Assembly (NCBI GenBank): GCA_016192205.1
Contig: JACPUP010000063.1
Span: forward strand, 1-13,111
DNA from: Candidatus Kerfeldbacteria bacterium
Lineage (GTDB): Bacteria > Patescibacteriota > Patescibacteriia > SBBC01 > JACPUP01
Direction of reading: 5' to 3'
DNA: 13,111 nucleotides
Shown here: in pieces, positions 7,799 to 13,111 of the stretch
How the letters are laid out: each line of letters begins with the position of its first letter
Numbering within the stretch: the first letter of the stretch is position 1
Position numbers and translations under genes: made by a program
Notes under the pieces: generated by a model
What the model saw: only the letters and a program-made list of their open reading frames with translations
The model's database searches: none
What the model was told of the DNA's origin: nothing

Positions 7799-10012
7799 AT
7801 GGCCAAACGGAAAATCCGAAAATACGAGCCCGCAGCTGACGAGCGCGAGGACGACGCGCGGCCAGAAGATTCGGAACCGCAGCTGAAGCCGGAAACGCGG
7901 CACGGTGTGTTGGTCGTCGCGCTCTTCTTGCTGGTGCTCTTGAGCCTGCTGGCGTTGTTCAACATTGCCGGCCGTTTTGGCGAAGGATTGCGCAACGCGC
8001 TGGCGGTGCTCGTTGGCTGGGGACGGTGGCTTGTACCCGTGGCCCTGGCCGCCATCGGCGTTGTCCTGGCGCGGCCACAGCGCGAACCGATCCGCTCGAC
8101 CCAAATTGCCGGCGGCATCGTCGTGTTGCTTGCCGTGGCGGCGTTGTTGAACCTCGGTGGGCAGAACATCGACGAGGGCATTGGCGGCGGCGTGCTTGGT
8201 GCGCTGCTGTGGACCCCGCTCACCGGGGCGATGGGCAAGGTGGCGGCCACGGTCGTCTTCATCGCCCTGCTCATCATTGGTGGTCTCCTCCTTTTGAATA
8301 CGTCCTTGTCGCGGTTGTTCCGGCGCGGGCAATCCGTGGGTCGGGTGTTCGGCCAGGCTAAGGATGCCATCCGAGAAGCGCGGGAACGAGGGGATGAGGA
8401 ACCCATCGAGTTCTCGCGCCGTGCGATGGATGAGGTCGAGGAGGAAGCGGCCGGGGCTCACGAAGCAGCGTCCGCCAGCGACGAAGATGAGGCTGCCCAG
8501 CCCAAACCCAAGCGGGTTTTCCGCAAGCACAACGGCCTCACCTTCCCGCTTGAGTTGCTGGAGAAGAACGGTTCCAAGCCAACGAGCGGCGACACCACGG
8601 CGAACCAAGAGAAAATTCGCAAAGCGCTGGAAAACTTCGGCATCGCGGTTGAGATGGGTGACGTGAGCGTCGGCCCGACGGTCACGCAGTACACGTTTAA
8701 ACCGGCCGAAGGGGTAAAGGTCTCCCAGATTACGACGCTCGCGAACGACCTCGCCCTGGCCCTGGCCGCCCACCCGATTCGCATTGAGGCACCAATCCCG
8801 GGCAAATCATTGATTGGTATCGAGGTGCCGAACCAAAAAATTGGACTCGTGAACCTCCGCGAACTGCTGGAGAGCGACGCGTTCAAACGCCGCACGTCGC
8901 CGCTGTCGTTCGTCCTGGGCCGCGACGTGTCCGGCGCACCCGTGACGACTGACCTCGACCCCATGCCGCACTTGCTTATTGCCGGTGCGACTGGTTCAGG
9001 AAAATCCGTCATGATTAACAGTTTGCTCCTGTCATTCCTGGCGACGAACAGCCCCGACGAGCTCAAGCTCATCCTCGTTGACCCCAAGCGCGTCGAACTC
9101 ACGTCCTACAACAACCTGCCCCACCTCCTGACACCGGTCATCACCGACTCAAAGAAGACCATCAACGCCTTGCGCTGGGTCGTGGGTGAGATGGATCGTC
9201 GCTTCCAACTCCTCTCCGACGCCGGCAAGCGCAACATCCAGACGTACCACCAAGACGTGGATGATGGCATGCCGTACCTCGTGGTGGTCATCGACGAGCT
9301 GGCCGACCTCATGGCCGTGGCCGCGAACGAGGTCGAGGGTGCGATTGTCCGGCTGGCGCAAATGGCCCGCGCCGTCGGCATCCACCTGGTGGTGGCAACG
9401 CAACGGCCGTCCGTGGACGTCATCACCGGCCTCATCAAAGCGAACATCACTGCCCGCATCGCCTTCACCGTTGCCTCGGGCGCGGACTCGCGCACCATTC
9501 TTGACCACGGCGGCGCAGAAAAGCTCCTGGGCCGCGGGGACATGTTGTTCATCAACGCAGACATGGCCAAGCCGCGCCGCATCCAGGGCGCCTTCGTATC
9601 AGAAAAGGACATCGAGGGCGTGACGAATCACTTGAAGGCGCAAGCCGAACCCGACTATGTTGCCGATGTCGTGGACAAGCCCTCGCCGACCCTTGAGGGC
9701 GGCTTCGACGACTTGGGCGATGATGAGCTCGTGAGCCAGGCGAAAGAGGTCATCCTCCAGGCCGGGAAAGCGTCAGCCTCGCTGTTGCAGCGCCGGCTGC
9801 GCATCGGCTACGCGCGCGCGGCTCGGGTGCTCGACGTGCTGGAGGAACAGGGCTTCATTGGCCCGGGCGAAGGCGCGAAGCCGCGGGAGATCCTGATGGC
9901 GACCGCCAAGGCTGCTGCGCTGCTGGACGAAGAGGGGGAGGAGGGGGCGGAGACAATGGAAGAAGGCGGGGATGGAGAGGATGGTGAGGAAGCTGATAAT
10001 CGCACACTTTGA
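7799..10012 (+). CDS. ftsK: FtsK/SpoIIIE family DNA translocase
   Basis: This is a membrane-anchored, ATP-driven double-stranded DNA pump that clears chromosome ends through the closing division septum. It is 737 aa, much shorter than E. coli FtsK (1329 aa) and close to Bacillus SpoIIIE. The N-terminus is basic and polar, followed by four or five hydrophobic helices (about 37-57, 67-91, 103-119, 131-141 and 148-167). A short charged linker precedes the motor domain. Walker A GATGSGKS is at 396-403, and Walker B ends in Asp499-Glu500 (VVVIDELADLM). HLVVATQRPSVDVITGLIKA is the family signature. The C-terminal winged-helix gamma domain, which reads polar DNA sites, spans about 642-705. The protein ends in a Glu/Asp/Gly-rich tail of about 30 residues. 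No Shine-Dalgarno precedes the ATG; the upstream bases are C-rich. Its stop overlaps the next gene's start. Confidence 0.95.
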   Translation: MAKRKIRKYEPAADEREDDARPEDSEPQLKPETRHGVLVVALFLLVLLSLLALFNIAGRFGEGLRNALAVLVGWGRWLVPVALAAIGVVLARPQREPIRSTQIAGGIVVLLAVAALLNLGGQNIDEGIGGGVLGALLWTPLTGAMGKVAATVVFIALLIIGGLLLLNTSLSRLFRRGQSVGRVFGQAKDAIREARERGDEEPIEFSRRAMDEVEEEAAGAHEAASASDEDEAAQPKPKRVFRKHNGLTFPLELLEKNGSKPTSGDTTANQEKIRKALENFGIAVEMGDVSVGPTVTQYTFKPAEGVKVSQITTLANDLALALAAHPIRIEAPIPGKSLIGIEVPNQKIGLVNLRELLESDAFKRRTSPLSFVLGRDVSGAPVTTDLDPMPHLLIAGATGSGKSVMINSLLLSFLATNSPDELKLILVDPKRVELTSYNNLPHLLTPVITDSKKTINALRWVVGEMDRRFQLLSDAGKRNIQTYHQDVDDGMPYLVVVIDELADLMAVAANEVEGAIVRLAQMARAVGIHLVVATQRPSVDVITGLIKANITARIAFTVASGADSRTILDHGGAEKLLGRGDMLFINADMAKPRRIQGAFVSEKDIEGVTNHLKAQAEPDYVADVVDKPSPTLEGGFDDLGDDELVSQAKEVILQAGKASASLLQRRLRIGYARAARVLDVLEEQGFIGPGEGAKPREILMATAKAAALLDEEGEEGAETMEEGGDGEDGEEADNRTL

Positions 10013-10683
10013 GATTCTCGTTCTTCAAGAAGCCCCTGCGCACAACATCCACGCTCGGCGAACGCTTGCGCGAGGTTCGCCAAGAATCCCGGCTCACCAT
10101 CGCTCAAGCAGCCAAGGAAACCGGCGTCTCCGGCCACCACCTGGAAGCCCTGGAAGCGGGTCAGTACGATCGCTTGCCCGGCGACGTCTACACGAAGAAC
10201 TTCGTGCGGCGCTACGCTCGTTGGCTCCACCTGAATGAGGAACGGGTCGTGGAAGCGTATGAACAGGAGCGCAGCGTGCTCCGGCCGACCGAACAGCGCT
10301 TGCCGCGGCAGCGGGGGCTGCCCGCCAGCATCACGGTGACGCTCGTGGCCAAGCGGACGCTCATCACGCTGCTGATCATCGGTATCCTCGCGTACCTCGG
10401 CTGGGAAGTCGGGAAGATTTTTGCGCCACCGACGCTCATCGTGGAGTCGCCGGCCGCCTCGGGGATGACGCATGAGTCCACCATTGAAGTCTTCGGTCGA
10501 ACGGATCCAGAGGCGGCAGTCGTTATGAACGGCCAGTCCGTGTTCGTCAACGAGGACGGACAGTTTCGTGAGTCGATTGACCTGACGATTGGTCGAAACA
10601 CCATCGAAGTCTCGGCCATTAAAAAACGAGGTAAGCAGACAACGGTGGTGAGGGAAGTGGTGAGAGAGGAAGCAAGAAAGTAG
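10009..10683 (+). CDS. RodZ-like helix-turn-helix membrane protein with extracytoplasmic Ig-like domain
   Basis: This 224-aa protein resembles the cell-shape and division factor RodZ in layout. Residues 15-85 form a Cro/C1-type helix-turn-helix of the HTH_25 kind (TLGERLREVRQ, then IAQAAKETGVS and the LEALEAGQYDRLPGDVYTKN signature). A basic linker (90-115) leads to one membrane helix (about 115-137). The C-terminal part (141-218) is a beta-rich domain outside the membrane, with a pattern (IEVFGRTDPEAAVVMNGQ, FRESIDLTIGRNTIEVSA) like the glucodextranase-type Ig-like fold rather than the usual RodZ C-terminal domain. The start is TTG at 10009, whose bases overlap the ftsK TGA (TTGA), which implies translational coupling. 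The nearest upstream AGGA is far away, about 16 nt. Its position between ftsK and recA matches rodZ in Firmicutes. RodZ function is inferred from fold and context. Confidence 0.85.
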   Translation: MRFSFFKKPLRTTSTLGERLREVRQESRLTIAQAAKETGVSGHHLEALEAGQYDRLPGDVYTKNFVRRYARWLHLNEERVVEAYEQERSVLRPTEQRLPRQRGLPASITVTLVAKRTLITLLIIGILAYLGWEVGKIFAPPTLIVESPAASGMTHESTIEVFGRTDPEAAVVMNGQSVFVNEDGQFRESIDLTIGRNTIEVSAIKKRGKQTTVVREVVREEARK

Positions 10684-10739
10684 GAAGTAAGAAGTAGCTA
10701 AAAACACTTTTCCTACTCCCTCACTTCCTCCTTACTTTC
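10676..10739 (+). repeat. Long purine/pyrimidine-arm hairpin after the RodZ-like gene
   Basis: Perfect helices are AGGAAGT (10682-10688) with ACTTCCT (10723-10729), AGTAG (10693-10697) with CTACT (10713-10717), and GAAAGT (10676-10681) with ACTTTC (10734-10739). They are joined by small bulges, and the loop is A-rich. The arm includes the TAG stop of the upstream gene. The left arm is almost pure AAGAAG-type purine sequence and the right arm is its pyrimidine counterpart. The architecture resembles the rpoC-ftsK spacer hairpin but the sequence is different. It may act as a terminator or barrier ahead of recA. Confidence 0.55.
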
Positions 10740-10821
10740 CTAGTTCTTCGCTTGACTCCTGCGGAAATTGGTGGCAATCTACCTACGCGACAGCGTTGGT
10801 GACTGCTCGAGGAACGAACGT

Positions 10822-11853
10822 ATGAAGAAAGAGAAATCAGACGGCGGGTCTGAACGATCCCAAGCTGCGCTGGCGGCCATTGAGCAGATCAGAGACCGGT
10901 TCGGCGAAGGCGCCATCCGGAAGTTTGGCGAGCAGCAGCGGACGGACGTTGACGCCATTTCAACCGGTTCCATCTCGTTGGACGTCGCGCTTGGCATCGG
11001 CGGCATCCCGCGCGGCCGCGTGATTGAGATATTCGGGCCGGAGGCGTCGGGTAAAACAACGCTCGCCCAGCACGTCGTGGCCGAGATGCAGCGCAAGGGC
11101 GGCATCGCAGCCTTTGTGGACGCCGAGCACGCGCTCGACCCTGAATACGCGAAAAGGCTCGGTGTGAACGTTGACGAGCTGCTCATCTCGCAGCCGGATA
11201 CCGGGGAGCAGGCACTCGAGATTGTCGAAACGCTCGTCCGTTCCAACGGCGTGGACGTGGTGGTGATCGACTCGGTGGCCGCGCTCACGCCCAAAGCGGA
11301 GATCGAAGGGGAAATGGGCGACCAGCAAATGGGCCTGCAGGCGCGGCTCATGAGCCAGGCGCTCCGCAAGTTGACCGCCGTCGTCTCAAAGACGAGAACG
11401 GTCGTCATCTTCATCAACCAGACGCGCATGAAGATTGGCGTGTTCTTCGGCAACCCCGAGACGACCACAGGCGGCACGGCCTTGAAGTTCTATTCTTCAG
11501 TTCGTATCGAGGTCCGGCGCATTGGGCAGATCAAACAAGGCGAGCGCGTCATCGGCAACCGGACGCGGGCCAAGGTCGTGAAGAATAAAGTGGCTAGCCC
11601 GTTCAAAATTGCCGAGTTCGACATCTTGTTCGGCGAGGGCATCTCGCTCTCTGGCGACATGCTCGACACCGGCTTGGCGTTCGGCGTGCTCCAAAAGAGC
11701 GGCAACACCATTGCCTATGGCGAGCGCAAACTTGGCATCGGCCGCGAGAATGCTCGCCAGGCCATTGCGGGCGACGTCAAGCTCATGGACGAGCTGCGGA
11801 AGAAGATTTGGGACGCGGTTCATGCCAAAGAGGCCGAACAGGCAAAGTCCTAG
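10822..11853 (+). CDS. recA: Recombinase RecA
   Basis: This protein polymerises on single-stranded DNA and catalyses homologous pairing and strand exchange; it also activates SOS-type responses where these exist. It is 343 aa. ATG at 10822 is chosen because GAGGA at 10809-10813 lies 8 nt upstream; the in-frame TTG at 10768 has no such signal and adds 18 unconserved residues. Walker A GPEASGKTT is at residues 72-80, followed by the FVDAEHALDP segment and Walker B VVVIDSVAALTP. The L1 loop region is GEMGDQQMGLQARLMSQALR, and the L2 region is NQTRMKIGVFFGNPETTTGG with Phe-Phe where E. coli has Met-Phe. The C-terminus is short and lacks a strong acidic tail. A TTGACT at 10752-10757 might be a -35 element, but the -10 match is poor. 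I saw no convincing LexA box. Confidence 0.97.
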   Translation: MKKEKSDGGSERSQAALAAIEQIRDRFGEGAIRKFGEQQRTDVDAISTGSISLDVALGIGGIPRGRVIEIFGPEASGKTTLAQHVVAEMQRKGGIAAFVDAEHALDPEYAKRLGVNVDELLISQPDTGEQALEIVETLVRSNGVDVVVIDSVAALTPKAEIEGEMGDQQMGLQARLMSQALRKLTAVVSKTRTVVIFINQTRMKIGVFFGNPETTTGGTALKFYSSVRIEVRRIGQIKQGERVIGNRTRAKVVKNKVASPFKIAEFDILFGEGISLSGDMLDTGLAFGVLQKSGNTIAYGERKLGIGRENARQAIAGDVKLMDELRKKIWDAVHAKEAEQAKS

Positions 11854-11869
11854 GAGTTCTTGACCAAAA

Positions 11870-11903
11870 GTGGGTGGGACGAGCCGTGTGTGGCCCGTCC
11901 CAC
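11870..11903. terminator. Strong GC hairpin after recA, likely bidirectional
   Basis: GTGGGACG (11874-11881) pairs perfectly with CGTCCCAC (11896-11903). After one A/C mismatch, GCC (11883-11885) pairs with GGC (11892-11894), closing a GTGTGT loop. On the + strand no T-run follows. On the - strand the hairpin is followed by CACTTTTGG (11863-11871), which has four T's. It lies between recA and the oppositely oriented small ORF ending at 11920, the right place for a shared terminator of convergent genes. Confidence 0.55.
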
Positions 11904-11919
11904 GTGAGTCTTCCCACCG

Positions 11920-12096
11920 TCAGCACTGGGTCGGTGAGAGTGTGAGCCGCTGCTCACCTTGGTCTCCGCGAAGATTCTCGGGCGGTGGCTTCGGCGCTTC
12001 CGCGCTCGCCCTGATCCTCCGTTCGACCTCGGCCTGATGGCCAAGCGGGTGCGCTGGACCGATGAGTGGTCCGGAGGTCGTGTTTGTTGTTGGCAT
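11920..12096 (-). CDS. Small hypothetical protein (58 aa) with an ideal ribosome binding site
   Basis: I do not recognise this 58-residue protein. It starts MPTTNTTSGPLIGPAHPLGH, continues with a charged stretch (EVERRIRASAEAPKPPPENLRGD) and ends in Cys. It is hydrophilic, with no membrane helix or zinc motif. The main evidence that it is real is the Shine-Dalgarno: the - strand reads TTAAGGAGGTGACA immediately before the ATG, almost the full complement of the 16S 3' end, with AGGAGG 5 nt from the start. It is convergent with recA across a hairpin and lies 64 nt downstream of the ParB-like mini-ORF on the same strand, possibly one transcript. Its own 3' end contains a hairpin (GTGAGC at 11942-11947, GCTCAC at 11952-11957). 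Confidence 0.5.
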   Translation of the reverse strand: MPTTNTTSGPLIGPAHPLGHQAEVERRIRASAEAPKPPPENLRGDQGEQRLTLSPTQC

Positions 12097-12101
12097 TGTC
12101 A

Positions 12102-12110
12102 CCTCCTTAA
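12102..12110 (-). promoter_or_regulatory. Near-perfect Shine-Dalgarno deciding the start at 12096
   Basis: On the - strand TTAAGGAGGTGA matches the complement of the canonical 16S rRNA 3' end over about 11 bases. AGGAGG sits at 12102-12107, 5 nt before the ATG. It is far stronger than the RBSs of the housekeeping genes in this window, and it sets the start at 12096 rather than at an upstream in-frame codon. Confidence 0.7.
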
Positions 12111-12160
12111 CAACGCAAAACAAAACACGAGAGGGAGCTTACTGCAGCCTTTCTCGACGG

Positions 12161-12295
12161 TCAAGGCTGTACAGCCACGCGCTGCTCATCGGGATTGTTA
12201 TCGTCCTCAGTACCGAAATCTTCGCGCGGCTGATTCGAGTCTTCCTGAATTTGATCGAGTGGAATTTCGGCAAACGTGGCATTTGGTACTTTCAT
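12161..12295 (-). CDS. Mini-ORF resembling the ParB N-terminal motif (44 aa)
   Basis: The - strand encodes 44 residues containing AEIPLDQIQEDSNQPREDFG. This closely matches the opening signature of ParB/Spo0J/Srx-fold proteins (I-P-L-D-x-I, then N-Q-P-R-x-x-F). The rest of the ParB domain (the region with S-I-x-x-x-G and the CTP-binding and helix-turn-helix parts) is missing. After a short acidic stretch (TEDDNNPDEQRVAVQP) it stops at TGA (12161-12163). The start is ATG at 12295, preceded by an AT-rich tract with eight T's and no clear Shine-Dalgarno. A weak - strand promoter is conceivable (TTGACA at 12356-12361, TAAGGT at 12333-12338, 17-nt spacer). It is either a truncated ParB relic or a genuine small acidic protein. 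The motif is seen; the family link is by recall, not a search. Confidence 0.5.
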   Translation of the reverse strand: MKVPNATFAEIPLDQIQEDSNQPREDFGTEDDNNPDEQRVAVQP

Positions 12296-12310
12296 AGAAA
12301 ATTTCTATTG

Positions 12311-12338
12311 AAAAAAAATTAAGGAGCCGTTGACCTTA
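12311..12338 (-). terminator. Possible weak Rho-independent terminator, - strand
   Basis: On the - strand TAAGG (12334-12338) can pair with CCTTA (12320-12324) over a 9-nt loop. Two bases later follow eight T's (12311-12318). The stem is only 5 bp. It lies about 55 nt past the last stop of the - strand hypothetical gene, so it would suit that gene. It also overlaps the putative -10 of the ParB-like mini-ORF; both cannot be fully right. Confidence 0.3.
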
Positions 12339-12436
12339 TCCCAGGGTTCAATGTTTGTCAAAAGTCCCTATTTTCGGCTAAGCGTGGTCAATATCAACCA
12401 AAGTCAAAGTGGGAGCCGTAAGGTGGTTTGACTTCT

Positions 12437-12445
12437 TGTGGATAA
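12437..12445 (-). promoter_or_regulatory. Single DnaA-box match
   Basis: The - strand reads TTATCCACA, the exact consensus DnaA box. It lies in a locally AT-richer stretch and within a small hairpin (GTGGAT at 12438-12443 with ATTCAC at 12450-12455). I found no second perfect box, so an origin is not supported. A solitary site could be chance. Confidence 0.25.
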
Positions 12446-12494
12446 CTAAATTCACCACGACAGTCTGGTGTCTGGCTAATTTCAGCCTTTTCTG

Positions 12495-12519
12495 TTGGGT
12501 TCGAATCCCACCTCGCCCG
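12495..12519 (+). other. tRNA 3'-end remnant (T arm and acceptor strand), possible attachment site
   Basis: The + strand contains TGGGTTCGAATCCCA, a textbook tRNA T stem and loop, followed by CTCGCCC plus a G that would serve as acceptor 3' strand and discriminator. No complementary 5' acceptor (GGGCGAG) exists 70-95 nt upstream, and no D arm or 7-nt anticodon loop can be drawn. The outermost T-stem pair is a T/C mismatch, so tRNA likeness seems to begin at about 12496. A T-arm-to-end fragment is what many tyrosine integrases leave at an att site. No CCA is encoded. The isotype cannot be told. The fragment overlaps the 3' part of the frameshifted gene on the other strand. Confidence 0.5.
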
Positions 12520-13022
12520 AAAGTCGGAACAGCGGTCCATCTTCCACGCGAGGATTCCCCCGACCTCTTCGATGAGGTCGATGGCGTCTGGCGTGTCGAG
12601 TATGCGTTGACCGCCACCGGTGGTCTCAGGGCCAGCAGCTGCTCACGAAACACCGCTGGGATCGCCTTCTTGACGACGAGAGCCTGCCTGAGTCGATGCA
12701 TAGCAGAGCCGGCAGCCCAGGTTGCCACCCAGTGCATATCGATTTCACCGCGGAGGCGTGCGAGTAAACCGAGTGCGTCCACCAACGCATGGTCGGCTTT
12801 GAGTTCATCCCAGACAGCCTCGTACTGCGCCTCGATGTTCGCTCCTCGCCACGTCGGGTCTGCCAGTATCGCGTCGACCACGGGGCGAAGGTGGTTATCG
12901 TTGTTGGCCAGCGCCCTTGACGCTCGAGAGCAGGGGAGGTAGACTCCCGGCGGTTTCCGGTGGACGACCCATCGGACAGCACCACCAGTTTGGTCGTTGA
13001 AAAGCAATACGAGAGGTTGAAC

Positions 13023-13111
13023 ATGAACGACGTCCACCCCTTTGTCAGCCGAGTGTTAGCGTTCAGCATCGCCTACATGAGTGTCTCTGCCGCTCCAGTC
13101 GCCGCCCACCG
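13023..13111 (+). CDS. Start of a possible secreted or membrane protein, cut by the window end
   Basis: ATG at 13023 follows AGAGG (13012-13016) at a good 6-nt spacing. The 29 visible codons begin MNDVHPFVSR, continue with a hydrophobic run VLAFSIAYMSV and then SAAPVAAH. This fits a short signal peptide with an Ala-x-Ala-like cleavage region. Third positions are mostly G or C (22 of 29), like the core genes here. It is divergent from the - strand hypothetical gene and overlaps that gene's GTG start by 15 nt, so one of the two starts is probably wrong. No function can be given from this fragment. Confidence 0.4.
   Translation, partial: MNDVHPFVSRVLAFSIAYMSVSAAPVAAH

Larger units (their letters stand above)
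12394..13037 (-). pseudogene. Hypothetical gene on the - strand, apparently frameshifted
   Basis: I do not recognise this protein. The middle part reads well from about 12940 down to 12645 in one frame (VVDAILADPTWRGANIEAQY, then ELKADHALVDALGLLARLRG, ATWAAGSAMHRLRQALVVKK and VFREQLLALR), with mostly G or C at third positions. From about 12625 to 12520 that frame becomes Ser/Arg/Thr-rich, a shadow signature. The frame two bases on instead reads ILDTPDAIDLIEEVGGILAW with about 80% GC third positions, and ends at TGA 12394-12396. That second frame has a TGA at 12643-12645, so the two can only join through a frameshift between about 12605 and 12642, beside the palindrome CCACCGGTGG (12614-12623). 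The first frame alone would run on to 12378. The 5' end is also uncertain: GTG at 13037 has no spaced Shine-Dalgarno, and the alternative frame from ATG 13069 has better third-position GC there. A decayed gene, a sequencing indel or recoding could each explain it. Confidence 0.45.

Noticed and set aside
10768..10821. TTG start extending recA by 18 residues
   Set aside because: The extension is not RecA-like and lacks a ribosome site, whereas ATG 10822 has GAGGA at 8 nt spacing.
10808..10830. LexA/SOS box at the recA start
   Set aside because: GAACGAACGTATGAAG has only a half-site resemblance to the Gram-positive box, and no CTG-N10-CAG site is present.
11933..11958. Second terminator hairpin after recA (GGTGAG with CTCACC)
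   Set aside because: The hairpin is real as a repeat but lies inside the 58-aa - strand ORF and lacks a T-run, so I did not annotate it as a separate terminator.
12062..12322. + strand ORF of 86 codons with a hydrophobic middle that looks like a membrane protein
   Set aside because: It is antisense to both small - strand ORFs. The hydrophobicity arises from the complement of hydrophilic codons, and the - strand carries the ParB-like motif and the perfect Shine-Dalgarno.
12330..12431. 33-codon + strand ORF starting TTG behind AAGGAG
   Set aside because: The Shine-Dalgarno is only 3 nt from the TTG, the next ATG is far from it, and the product has no features.
12430..12519. A complete tRNA gene
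   Set aside because: The T arm is convincing, but no complementary 5' acceptor, D arm or 7-nt anticodon loop can be placed for class I or class II lengths; a GGCT/AGCC hairpin at 12474-12487 has a 6-nt loop.
12409..12942. + strand ORF of 177 codons
   Set aside because: It reads through the tRNA fragment and most of it is Ser/Arg-rich shadow of the - strand frame. A short acidic piece (about 12540-12625) looks codon-like, but the - strand explanation is more continuous.
1..13111. CRISPR array, insertion sequence or rRNA
   Set aside because: No regularly spaced direct repeats, transposase motifs with terminal repeats, or rRNA-like sequence were found on either strand.

Overview
The window is about 13.1 kb of GC-rich bacterial DNA. 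Its left 11.9 kb is a compact core-gene block on the + strand: rpoB (360-3812), rpoC (3814-7713), ftsK (7799-10012), a RodZ-like membrane-anchored helix-turn-helix protein (10009-10683) and recA (10822-11853). All five are intact and carry their diagnostic catalytic motifs. TGA is used as a stop (ftsK), so this is not a lineage that reassigns UGA. The source is probably uncultivated, and I lean towards Patescibacteria (Candidate Phyla Radiation). The reasons are the short FtsK, the HTH-TM-Ig protein wedged between ftsK and recA, the odd insertions in both polymerase subunits, and the absence of the usual neighbours (rplJ/rplL, rpsL/rpsG, pgsA, cinA). This lineage call is inference; Chloroflexi or another high-GC phylum is not excluded.

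The block looks like two or three transcription units. rpoB has a near-consensus sigma-70 promoter (TTGACA, 17 nt, TATAGT at 209-237) and a leader of about 116 nt. rpoC follows rpoB after one base. ftsK and the HTH gene overlap by 4 nt (TTGA). recA has its own good Shine-Dalgarno. Between rpoC and ftsK, and between the HTH gene and recA, the short spacers hold long imperfect hairpins that are unrelated in sequence and have one purine-rich and one pyrimidine-rich arm. A strong GC hairpin at 11874-11903 lies just past recA and probably ends transcription from both sides.

Right of recA the character changes. The DNA becomes patchily AT-richer and the readable signals are on the - strand. There are two very small ORFs: a 44-residue ParB-N-terminus-like peptide (12161-12295) and a 58-residue peptide with an almost perfect anti-16S Shine-Dalgarno (11920-12096). 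There is also a lone DnaA-box match and a tRNA T-arm plus 3' acceptor strand with no matching 5' half (12495-12519). Beside it lies a -strand hypothetical gene whose coding frame shifts near 12605-12642. A + strand ORF with a secretion-signal-like N-terminus begins at 13023 and runs off the window. The tRNA remnant, broken gene and ParB-like fragment together suggest an integration scar or the edge of a mobile or degraded accessory segment next to conserved housekeeping genes.
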